A stretch of DNA of 64,000 nt, from the NCBI GenBank assembly GCA_016744455.1, contig JADGEI010000016.1, forward strand, positions 16,028 through 80,027, read 5' to 3'. The notes under the pieces are model-generated. The model saw only the letters and a list, made by a program, of their open reading frames with translations, had not been told where the DNA came from and made no database searches. The position numbers and the translations under genes are program-made. Each line of letters begins with the position of its first letter. Position 1 is the first letter of the stretch. This document shows, one piece after another, positions 49,094 through 56,178 of this stretch. Origin of the DNA: Alcanivoracaceae bacterium. Lineage in GTDB: Bacteria; Pseudomonadota; Gammaproteobacteria; Xanthomonadales; Marinicellaceae.

Positions 49094-49897
49094 ATGGAAA
49101 ATATTATTAACAACTTAAACATAGATAATGAAACATGGCATAAAGCCTTGTCATCTAAAGAACGTATTGAACGCATTAGGGCAGAAACAGGTGAAGTCTA
49201 TTGGCTTAAAAAATCAGCACCCGCCAGAGGGGTGTTTCGTTATTATGCTTTAAATCTTTTTAGCAAGGTATTACGTATACCTCTTTTAAAGGCCGTACCA
49301 CAAAAAGGTGGACAAACTGCCCTAGACTTAGAAGTTGAAAGAATAACCTGTCTTAAAAAAAACGGAATTCTCGTACCTGAATTAATGGCAAAAGAACCTG
49401 GTTGGATTTTATTGAAGGATTTAGGCGTTTCAATTATTGATGACTTTAAACAAAATCGTCATGATATGCCAAAAGTAAGAAAATTGTTTGCTGATTGTCT
49501 TGATGGGATTAAACAGTTACACAAACAGAATCAATACATGAGCCAAGGCTTTGTGCGTAATATGTTGAAAATCAAAGAAGACTCTGCACAAATTGGCTTT
49601 ATCGACTTTGAAGATGACCCATTAACCGTAATGAATTTAGCGCAAGCACAAGCACGTGATTTGATATTATTTATCAACTCTACTGCTCGTTTTTTTGTAA
49701 AAGACAGTAGATTTTTTCAACAACAAATTCACAAATTCTTCGATGGGCATAATCCTGAAGTTGTTGTAAATATAATTAAAACCAATAACAGCTTATTGTG
49801 GGTAATAAAACTCCCTTTTAAAAAATCACTTGGACACGATTACCAAAAGCTTAAAGTTGGTATCGAGGCTTTAAAAGATATTAATCTGAAATTATAG
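49094..49897 (+). CDS. Kdo/WaaP-type or BUD32-like kinase-fold protein
   Basis: 267 residues. GEVYWLKKSAPARGVFRYYALN holds the nucleotide-lysine region; DLEVERITCLKKNGILVPEL, WILLKDLG, then GIKQLHKQNQYMSQGFVRNM and IGFIDFEDDPL resemble the catalytic loop and DFE (for DFG) segment of lipopolysaccharide/BUD32-like kinases in Proteobacteria. The usual catalytic HxD is changed, so activity is uncertain. No SD is visible at the ATG. Lies between the two lipoprotein copies. Confidence 0.68.
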   Translation: MENIINNLNIDNETWHKALSSKERIERIRAETGEVYWLKKSAPARGVFRYYALNLFSKVLRIPLLKAVPQKGGQTALDLEVERITCLKKNGILVPELMAKEPGWILLKDLGVSIIDDFKQNRHDMPKVRKLFADCLDGIKQLHKQNQYMSQGFVRNMLKIKEDSAQIGFIDFEDDPLTVMNLAQAQARDLILFINSTARFFVKDSRFFQQQIHKFFDGHNPEVVVNIIKTNNSLLWVIKLPFKKSLGHDYQKLKVGIEALKDINLKL

Positions 49898-49920
49898 AGC
49901 TTTACTCATAACTAGCGCAA

Positions 49921-50050
49921 CTTATCAGCAGTCAGAGCAACACAATGGAGTGTCAATTCCAACTTTCAAAACCAGACAGCGGTATTAACGGAGGTGGCAT
50001 TGGAAAGTGCCTAACATCAAATAACCAAAAAATCACCGCTACTTTTTAAA
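49921..50050 (+). pseudogene. truncated duplicate of the small lipoprotein 3' end
   Basis: 114 bp (49937-50050) are identical to 48802-48915, including the stop codon, and 16 bp before that match with five differences. The 5' part, signal peptide and promoter are missing, so it cannot make the lipoprotein. It lies directly after the kinase-like gene. Confidence 0.85.
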
Positions 50051-50161
50051 CTTTCTTTACCAAGTCAAACCTGTTAAAAAATCTTGCTAATGGGTTTGGC
50101 CCTAACATAATCTATCTTAAAAATTCATTCAGTAAAAAAACACTATATAATTAAGTCTGTA

Positions 50162-50380
50162 ATACCCCCAGAATTTGCGAGATGTAGTGAATCATACTGA
50201 AACCTTATGGCACAAAAAAACCCCGCTAACCCATAAATTATAAGGGCTTTCGGGGTTTTATGAACTGTCGTGAAACAGATGTTTGGTGGGGCGGCGTAAA
50301 AACCACTATCTCGCAAACCCTTATATACCAAGGGTTTTGTTATAATTTATAGACTGACAACCACAGAAATCCCCCAGAAT
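50162..50380. other. palindrome-rich intergenic region with minus-strand terminator
   Basis: CCCCCAGAATTT occurs at 50165 and 50372 as a direct repeat. TTTGCGAGAT (about 50174) and ATCTCGCAAA (about 50308) are inverted copies; ATAAATTATAA (about 50233) and TTATAATTTAT (about 50340) likewise. Inside, AAAACCCCG (50217-50225) and CGGGGTTTT (50251-50259) form a stem with seven A before it, i.e. a minus-strand terminator. Short frames here look spurious. The whole spacer 49898-50468 has no intact gene. Confidence 0.55.
50281..50296 (-). repeat. tRNA/tmRNA 3'-end-like remnant, candidate att site 1
   Basis: The 16 bases GTTTGGTGGGGCGGCG are identical to 53388-53403. Read on the minus strand the sequence ends CGCCGCCCCACCA, like the acceptor end of a tRNA or tmRNA, and is followed by the 50217-50259 terminator. 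No cloverleaf precedes it, so it is a fragment. Confidence 0.5.
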
Positions 50381-50468
50381 TTTCATTGTTTTTAATTGGA
50401 TATCTTGTAATTTTTCTTACAATAAAGTTCTTTGTTATTATTTTTTTCTACTCATAAAGTTAAATAAT

Positions 50469-50816
50469 TTATCCATTAAATGATAACGCTAAAACAGGGC
50501 TATAACCATCATCAATCAACCTCCAGTTAACAAATGCTGAACATTCAATAATAGCATCATATTGTTCTGGGCATCTCGTTTTAAATGTTTTAACATCTTT
50601 TAACTTTAGAGTTATTACACTTCCTTCTTCACAATGGATTGTAGTCATTTGAGCATCAGAGTCAGAAAGATAACTCATACAATCAATCCAAGCATCCATA
50701 TTCCTTCCATAATATTCTGGAAAACCAAATACTTGATAAAATTCATCATGAAATGTATCCCAGTCTGTAATGTTATTACAGTCAATTTCTACAAGTTGTA
50801 AATTATTGCTTACCAT
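50469..50816 (-). CDS. barstar family ribonuclease inhibitor
   Basis: 115 residues. The stretch FHDEFYQVFGFPEYYGRNMD and the following AWIDCMSYL are the barstar core (helix 2 and the barnase-binding loop). In the family, barstar blocks barnase-type ribonucleases, either as self-protection or as immunity to toxic effectors. No barnase-like gene is adjacent, so this is an orphan, perhaps immunity against an external toxin. Lies just inside the 50281 repeat. Confidence 0.83.
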   Translation of the reverse strand: MVSNNLQLVEIDCNNITDWDTFHDEFYQVFGFPEYYGRNMDAWIDCMSYLSDSDAQMTTIHCEEGSVITLKLKDVKTFKTRCPEQYDAIIECSAFVNWRLIDDGYSPVLALSFNG

Positions 50817-50918
50817 TTTTTGTCGCTATGGATTATCAACTTCATATTATTTAGCTTTCCTTGATATCATTCTATCTAATGTTTTAAGACAAGCATCACA
50901 ATTCTTAGATAGACAGTA

Positions 50919-51776
50919 TTACTCATTTGATTTACTAAACACATGATATAAAACGCCTAAAACATTCTCTTCTGGCACGATTCCCCAGACTCTTGAGTCT
51001 GAAGAATTATCTCGATTATCACCTAAGACGAAATAAGATTTTTCTGGTACAACCCATTCACCATCACGTACTCTTCTATTTTTCATGTGTATGATTTGAT
51101 ATTTTGAATTTCCTATTTTTTCTTGCATTAAAAAGTCATAATCTTGTTCAGATATTAGTTGATTCTCAACAAGAACTCCATTCACCTTTAAGACTTTATT
51201 ATAGTATGAAATCGTATCATTACTTTTTGCGACAACACGTTTTATATAACTTACTGTCTTATCATTGGGGTATTCAAAAACTATTACATCACCTTTTTCA
51301 ATTTTACACGAATCTGATTTTTCTGATTTATGAATTTGAATTCCATATAATTTGTAATTACCACATCCTTTTTTACTGACGACTATATAATCACCGGAAT
51401 TTATATTGGGCGCCATTGAAGAGGCAGGAATATGAAAAGGTTCAAAATAGAATGCCCTAAAAATAAATACAGGCAACAGGAAAGTAATAATTATTCCAAT
51501 CTGTCCATACCATTTGCTATACCAAGACCTTAATTTATTGAAGTTTTGGGCTTTTTTATAAGCATAAACAGAAATTAATATATTAATAGACCATGAAATA
51601 ATTGTAATAATAATGTCTACATTCTCAGTAGCATAAAATAGTCCATAAACATTCATTATTAGACTAAATATTAGATACAATAAAGCATACATAGGTTGAC
51701 CCACATACAACAATCCCAATGGAGAAATTAATAGTCCTAAAAATGCAGCTATCCATTTATTTGTTTTTTTATCCAT
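50919..51776 (-). CDS. signal peptidase I (LepB family, S26)
   Basis: 285 residues. Two or three membrane segments in the first 110 residues, then the catalytic Ser120 in PASSMAPNINSGDYIVV, the general-base Lys179 in YIKRVVAKSNDTI, and FVLGDNRDNSSDSRVWG. Cleaves signal peptides at the outer face of the inner membrane. Its place among accessory genes rather than next to lepA suggests a second, horizontally acquired copy (inference). RBS AAGGAA; a 17-base A/T tract lies just upstream. Confidence 0.88.
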   Translation of the reverse strand: MDKKTNKWIAAFLGLLISPLGLLYVGQPMYALLYLIFSLIMNVYGLFYATENVDIIITIISWSINILISVYAYKKAQNFNKLRSWYSKWYGQIGIIITFLLPVFIFRAFYFEPFHIPASSMAPNINSGDYIVVSKKGCGNYKLYGIQIHKSEKSDSCKIEKGDVIVFEYPNDKTVSYIKRVVAKSNDTISYYNKVLKVNGVLVENQLISEQDYDFLMQEKIGNSKYQIIHMKNRRVRDGEWVVPEKSYFVLGDNRDNSSDSRVWGIVPEENVLGVLYHVFSKSNE

Positions 51777-51787
51777 TTTATTTCCTT

Positions 51788-51804
51788 AAAAAAAAAAAAA
51801 AAAA
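51788..51804. repeat. homopolymer of 17 A (T on the coding strand of the signal peptidase)
   Basis: Seventeen consecutive A between the Fic stop and the signal peptidase RBS. On the minus strand this is T17, ending about 11 nt before the start codon. Such tracts slip during replication and could vary translation or terminate Fic transcription. Confidence 0.85.
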
Positions 51805-51807
51805 CAT

Positions 51808-52875
51808 TTAATACCTATTTTTAAGAATGTTAAGTAATTCAACATTGATATAATAATTACTCCTACCAATTTTCAATTTAGTCAAAAATCCAGTCTCATT
51901 TAACTGCTTTAAGTAACTAGCTGCTGTATGTCTATGAACATTTAATTTTTTTTCTAAAAAATCATTTTTTGTATAAGGATGCATAAATATGCAGTTAATT
52001 AAATCATGACTGTAAAAGCTAAATTTTTCCCTAATCCTCATTTTATAATCATCCATTAACAGTTTAACTTTATTAACCACTGCAATAGTTTCTTTTGCGG
52101 TAATCTCAACCCCTTTCAACATCCATACAATCCATTCTTCCCAACTATTTTTTGTTCTTACTTCTTGTAACAATCGATAATAATCACTCTTATTTCGGAT
52201 AATAAAACTGCTTAAATAAAGTACAGGAATATCCAGTAATTTTTGCTGAACAAGATACAGCGTATTTAAAAGCCGCCCTGTTCTTCCATTACCATCATAA
52301 AAAGGGTGAATGCTTTCAAATTGAAAATGTATTATTGGCATTTTTATTAATGGGTCTATTGCATGGAATTCAGGATCATTAATATAAGTTTCCAAATTAC
52401 TAAATAATCTAACAATATCATCTGGATGTTGCGGCGGTGTAAAAATCACTTCTCCTAATTGTTGATTTTTTAATACAGTACCTGGCAATTTACGGATGGG
52501 TTGATTAGGTGCTATGATTGCTTGAATCTCAATAATATCATTTGCCGTTAACATGTCATTGTTTTTTAACTTATTTATCCCTACATGCAAGGCATGAGCA
52601 TAGTTTAACGCTTCTTTAGCTGCTTTTGACGCAATAGAATCGTCAATAGAAGCTTGATACAACTCATCATCAGTTGTAACAATGTTTTCTATCTCGTTAC
52701 TATCTTTTGCTTCTTGCAAGGCTAAAGTATCAATTAATATTTTAGAGTTAGGAATTTTTGAAACCTCACCCTTGAGCTCACCCAATGCTCGACTTGCCTT
52801 ATTTAAAGCTTTTAAAATAGCCACAGTTTCACAATCAATTGGTAGCGGCAATTTATTAATAGTTAATTCACTCAT
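51808..52875 (-). CDS. Fic domain protein (class II, N-terminal inhibitory helix) with C-terminal HTH
   Basis: 355 residues from the ATG at 52875 (MSELTINKLP; GAAGGAA upstream), 9 codons shorter than the longest frame. Inhibitory helix motif SNEIEN ((S/T)xxxE(G/N)) at about 59-64, Fic core HPFYDGNGRTGR at about 190-201, C-terminal winged helix (FLEKKLNVHRHTAASYLKQL). Fic enzymes transfer AMP to a target protein hydroxyl; the N-terminal helix keeps such proteins inactive until relieved. No separate antitoxin is needed. Putative operator copies lie upstream. Target unknown. Confidence 0.88.
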   Translation of the reverse strand: MSELTINKLPLPIDCETVAILKALNKASRALGELKGEVSKIPNSKILIDTLALQEAKDSNEIENIVTTDDELYQASIDDSIASKAAKEALNYAHALHVGINKLKNNDMLTANDIIEIQAIIAPNQPIRKLPGTVLKNQQLGEVIFTPPQHPDDIVRLFSNLETYINDPEFHAIDPLIKMPIIHFQFESIHPFYDGNGRTGRLLNTLYLVQQKLLDIPVLYLSSFIIRNKSDYYRLLQEVRTKNSWEEWIVWMLKGVEITAKETIAVVNKVKLLMDDYKMRIREKFSFYSHDLINCIFMHPYTKNDFLEKKLNVHRHTAASYLKQLNETGFLTKLKIGRSNYYINVELLNILKNRY

Positions 52876-52913
52876 GTAGATATTCCTTCTATATGTACAC
52901 ACAAACCATTATT

Positions 52914-53002
52914 TTATACATATTACTACTTCATGTATAATTATATCGATTTTTTATACATGTTTTTAGTATATGTACAGGTTATCACTTTAATTATACA
53001 TG
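52914..53002. promoter_or_regulatory. array of TTATACAT(G) operator-like motifs
   Basis: TTATACAT at 52914, CATGTATAA at 52932, TTATACATG at 52954 and TTATACATG at 52994: four copies in 90 bp, of which the second and third form an inverted repeat. They cover the upstream region of fic and would suit repression by its own HTH domain (inference). Confidence 0.55.
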
Positions 53003-53080
53003 AATGGAAATGTAAAATTGATACAAGAAATAGCTAATCGAAATAGACTAAGTAAGGTTCTCCTCCAGCATTTTCTCTAA
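53000..53080 (+). pseudogene. possible remnant of a small HTH/antitoxin gene
   Basis: A 26-codon frame (MNGNVKLIQEIANRNRLSKV...) starts inside the last operator copy, divergent from fic. A second frame just after it continues SNNKKTVQTLANLYLGIRKY to a stop near 53138, as if one gene had been frameshifted near 53070. The family is not recognised; low confidence. Confidence 0.25.
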
Positions 53081-53162
53081 CAATAAAAAAACCGTTCAAA
53101 CATTAGCAAATCTGTACTTAGGAATACGTAAGTATTGAAATTGGCAGCGGCGGGAGGATTCC

Positions 53163-53382
53163 ACTACATCCCTGTAGTTTTATTACGGACTCCTTGTCCT
53201 TCACCCGTCGGGCCAGCTAAAGCAGTTCAAATCGTACCAGACGATTTAGTCACCCTTCCCCTTCGGGCTGCCTGCGGCATTCAAAAGTGCTATCCTGCAT
53301 TTTTAGTCGAACCGTCACTTCGCGGGGTTCAACTCATGGGTCGCCTTCCTTCTAACAAAAAAAACAGCCCAGAGGCTGTTTT
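53163..53382. other. chain of eight consecutive short hairpins in GC-rich DNA
   Basis: Stem-loops in order: ACTACA/TGTAGT (53163-53178), GGAC/GTCC (53187-53199), CCC/GGG (53204-53212), AAATCGT/ACGATTT (53229-53247), CCC/GGG (53259-53267), TGCC/GGCA (53269-53279), GAACC/GGTTC (53309-53330), AAAACAGCC/GGCTGTTTT (53361-53382). The last has eight A before it and works as a minus-strand terminator. The rest is far richer in G and C than its neighbours. A 93-codon frame here looks spurious. Possible tRNA-region debris or a structured element. Confidence 0.6.
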
Positions 53383-53387
53383 CTTTT

Positions 53388-53406
53388 GTTTGGTGGGGCG
53401 GCGGGA
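53388..53406 (-). repeat. tmRNA 3'-end-like remnant, candidate left att of the island
   Basis: TGGTGGGGCGGCGGGA (53391-53406) matches the tmRNA 3' end TGGTGGAGGCGGCGGGA (63735-63751) with a single-base gap. Its first 16 bases (53388-53403) equal those at 50281. A minus-strand terminator (53361-53382) follows it, as expected for the former 3' flank of the tmRNA gene. Confidence 0.6.
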
Positions 53407-53465
53407 ACTGACTTAAAAGCCTATCTATTTGATTTATATATATTTAATAAATATTAAAAGCGTGT

Positions 53466-53491
53466 GGTACTACTTACAGTACTACTAAAAT
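53466..53491 (+). repeat. left arm-type integrase sites (TACTACT repeats)
   Basis: GTACTACT occurs at 53467 and 53479 (period 12), the second extended to GTACTACTAAAAT. The same 13 bases occur inverted at 63568-63580 next to the integrase. Pairs of such short repeats at both ends of an element are typical arm-type sites of tyrosine integrases. Confidence 0.6.
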
Positions 53492-53536
53492 AAAAAGTCA
53501 TAACACTTTTTATAAATACATTTCATTCAAAAAATT

Positions 53537-56176
53537 TTATAATAACTGTGTATCAAACTCTTTTTCAAAATCTGCCTTGGTTTCTGTTTCATTATAAAAC
53601 GGCATTCCCCAAATCACATAATTTTTATCTTTCCAAAGTTGTTCTATCTTGTGTTCTGTTTTGAGCTTCATTAAAAAATTATGCTTCCATTCATCTTGTT
53701 TTATTAAATGCGAACCTTTGGGTTCTATAAATACCTGATAATGTAAAGACTGTTTTTTATTGTCTTGAACTAAAAACAGCACAAAATCTGGTTCAAATAC
53801 TCGACCATCATCAAAGTTATATAATTTAAAATGCCGTTCATTCCTCAATAAATATACTTCTGAATATTTTTGTTTCAATTGATTTACAACTTTTGCAATA
53901 TACTTAACTAAGTATTTTTCTTCTGAAGTTCCATAGTTTTCATTAAAAGCAAACCAATCTTCATTTGATAAGTCCATGTTTAAACTTTGGTTAGTTGTTT
54001 CACTTTGAGCAATTCCGTTTTCTTTATCGCCTAGCCCATCATTTACTATATTGAGTGTTTTATCAGTAAACGTTTCTTTAACCATGAATGGTTTAAATTC
54101 TTTAGTACCTTTATATTCAACATTATCTGCCAGTAAGCTACTTTTTAACTTATTGAGTAATTGAATTGTGATAGATAATTTACTTTCTTGTGAGAGATTA
54201 ATTACTGTCTCTTCAGAACCTTCCACTTCCACTTTTACTTTACCAAGATAATCATCAGAAATAATAAACTCTGAAGTGCTTTGTAAATGCGGAAATCTAA
54301 GCTTAAGATTTGAAAACTCATATTCAGGAAATTGGCATAAAGCTTTTTTAATGACATGAATACCAAATGACTTTATCAAATAATTTGTTTGTGAACGATT
54401 TGACCGACTAGTTAACTCAAAATCAAATACAGTTGAAGATTGAGAATAACCAGATAATAATGTTATTTTGTGTATTGTTTCAATAAAAGAAGAATCAAGC
54501 CCAACTACATCTTCTCTTTTATACTTTACCCTATCATTTTTGAAAAAATAACCTATCTTATAAAATGGTTTTTGTTTAAAGCTAGGTTTAAGGTTCAAGT
54601 GTAATTCTCGACTTTCCTTTGCTTTAATTCCAATTTCTTCCAATGCAGTATGCAATTCTTGGATGTATCTTGGATTATAAGCGCTATGATAATAAAGCTC
54701 TTCACATAGCTTTAAATCACTTTCACTATCGTTGCTTAAAATATCGTATTTCCTCTGATAAAGTGGCTGGTCATCCTCTAATCTAAATGGGCAATATCTT
54801 GCCCCTCTTCCAATTAATTGAGCTTCGGACATTGTGGTTTTTCCTGGTTTTCCCGACCTAGCATCACGAGTATCATACAAGCGAACAATATCAAATAAAT
54901 TAAGAACGTCCCAACCTTCATTAAGCTTATCCACTGCAAAAATTGCTCTATACTCATTGTCACTATCTTCCAAAGTATTAACTGCTATTTGTTTAGCTTC
55001 AGATTCGTCCTTTGAATTTACAGAAATACATTTGTTTTCAGCAAATTCCTCCCTTAATTCTAATGCAAGATTTTCTAATGCAATATTATTGGTTTCAAAA
55101 TAAGAAAATATATTTACTATAACACCATCCAAGTTAGGATTGTTTTTTAGCCTATTTAAGTCTTCACTGTTTAATGATTTAGCCTTTCTGCAAAACTCTT
55201 CAAAAAAAGATTTTGAATCCTTAATTGTTTTTGATTTGAATAAAATAACAGGCTTAATTAACCAACCATTCTGAGCAAATATTTTACGCCTAAATTGGCT
55301 TAATAGAATCGCCTGTAACGCTCTATCAAAAGGCAATATATCTGATTGTAAGACTTTTACTTCTTTAGAATATCCATCTAGTCTAAAAGACTTTAAAGGA
55401 TAGTCAAAAATGATGTTATCCTTATATTTATCAACAATCTGGTCATTAGTTAGATCAGCAGTTGCAGTAAACTCTAATAATATATTTTCAACATGAGCAT
55501 TAAATATTTTATTAACAGTCGATTCCCAACTCGTTAAATCAAACATTTCTGTTTGATTTAAATCTTTAGCTTTTTTAGTTTCTGCATTTATATGGTGTGC
55601 TTCATCAGAAATAAGAACAATTTTTTCACCTTCAAAATCATCAAATGTTAAGCTGTTTTCCTTGGGTGTATTTAATCGCATATGCAACCCTTGGATTGTT
55701 GAAAAAACGATATTAATATCATCAAGGTTAGCCGCCTGAAAGTTATCCACCTCTTTTATTCGTATTTGTTTATTGTTTATTAGCACCTCTTCATTAAATA
55801 GGTATTTTGAAGCTATATTGTTTAAAAAATTATCCCGTGTTTTATTGATAATATTTGTACTATTTACAAAGAATAAAAAATTTCTGTAACCTTTCTCATA
55901 CAAATAAAGCATTAGCCCTGACATTATCAAAGTTTTACCACTACCTGTAGCCATATGATACAAAGCTTTTGTAGGTGCATTATTATTACGCCCTTGATAG
56001 CTTTCAAAATAGTATTTAAAGCGACCAAATGCCTCTAGTTGGTATGGACGAAGCTGAAATTCAGGATTTAAGTTAGTTTCAATACAATCAGGCATGTTTT
56101 TTTTATAGAAATCAATACCTCCTAAAAATTCTGCACCTGTGGTTAGTTTTTCATGGAGTAACGGATTGTTTGCCAT
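53537..56176 (-). CDS. type III restriction enzyme Res subunit
   Basis: About 879 residues from the ATG at 56176; a GTG at 56182 would overlap the mod stop (GTGA). SF2 helicase: Walker A ATGSGKT near 80, LISDEAHH near 192, motif VI QLIGRGARYCP. C-terminal PD-(D/E)XK nuclease: FEPDFVLFL followed by VFIEPKGSHL. Res and Mod together cut DNA between two unmethylated inverted sites, powered by ATP. Both subunits look intact. Co-transcribed with mod upstream. Confidence 0.92.
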   Translation of the reverse strand: MANNPLLHEKLTTGAEFLGGIDFYKKNMPDCIETNLNPEFQLRPYQLEAFGRFKYYFESYQGRNNNAPTKALYHMATGSGKTLIMSGLMLYLYEKGYRNFLFFVNSTNIINKTRDNFLNNIASKYLFNEEVLINNKQIRIKEVDNFQAANLDDINIVFSTIQGLHMRLNTPKENSLTFDDFEGEKIVLISDEAHHINAETKKAKDLNQTEMFDLTSWESTVNKIFNAHVENILLEFTATADLTNDQIVDKYKDNIIFDYPLKSFRLDGYSKEVKVLQSDILPFDRALQAILLSQFRRKIFAQNGWLIKPVILFKSKTIKDSKSFFEEFCRKAKSLNSEDLNRLKNNPNLDGVIVNIFSYFETNNIALENLALELREEFAENKCISVNSKDESEAKQIAVNTLEDSDNEYRAIFAVDKLNEGWDVLNLFDIVRLYDTRDARSGKPGKTTMSEAQLIGRGARYCPFRLEDDQPLYQRKYDILSNDSESDLKLCEELYYHSAYNPRYIQELHTALEEIGIKAKESRELHLNLKPSFKQKPFYKIGYFFKNDRVKYKREDVVGLDSSFIETIHKITLLSGYSQSSTVFDFELTSRSNRSQTNYLIKSFGIHVIKKALCQFPEYEFSNLKLRFPHLQSTSEFIISDDYLGKVKVEVEGSEETVINLSQESKLSITIQLLNKLKSSLLADNVEYKGTKEFKPFMVKETFTDKTLNIVNDGLGDKENGIAQSETTNQSLNMDLSNEDWFAFNENYGTSEEKYLVKYIAKVVNQLKQKYSEVYLLRNERHFKLYNFDDGRVFEPDFVLFLVQDNKKQSLHYQVFIEPKGSHLIKQDEWKHNFLMKLKTEHKIEQLWKDKNYVIWGMPFYNETETKADFEKEFDTQLL

Positions 56177-56178
56177 AA

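Noticed and set aside
50143..50331. 62-codon minus-strand frame
   Set aside because: Spans the terminator and the 50281 remnant; composition and position indicate non-coding sequence.
50919..53002. Fic plus barstar as a toxin-antitoxin pair
   Set aside because: Barstar inhibits ribonucleases, not Fic enzymes, the signal peptidase gene lies between, and this Fic carries its own inhibitory helix.
53309..53330. tRNA T-arm-like GAACC...GGTTC, considered as part of a tRNA gene
   Set aside because: No acceptor, D-arm or anticodon arm of correct spacing could be drawn around it on either strand.
53135..53416. 93-codon frame through the GC-rich patch
   Set aside because: It reads straight through all the hairpins and the tmRNA-like remnant, has no RBS and looks like translation of non-coding DNA.
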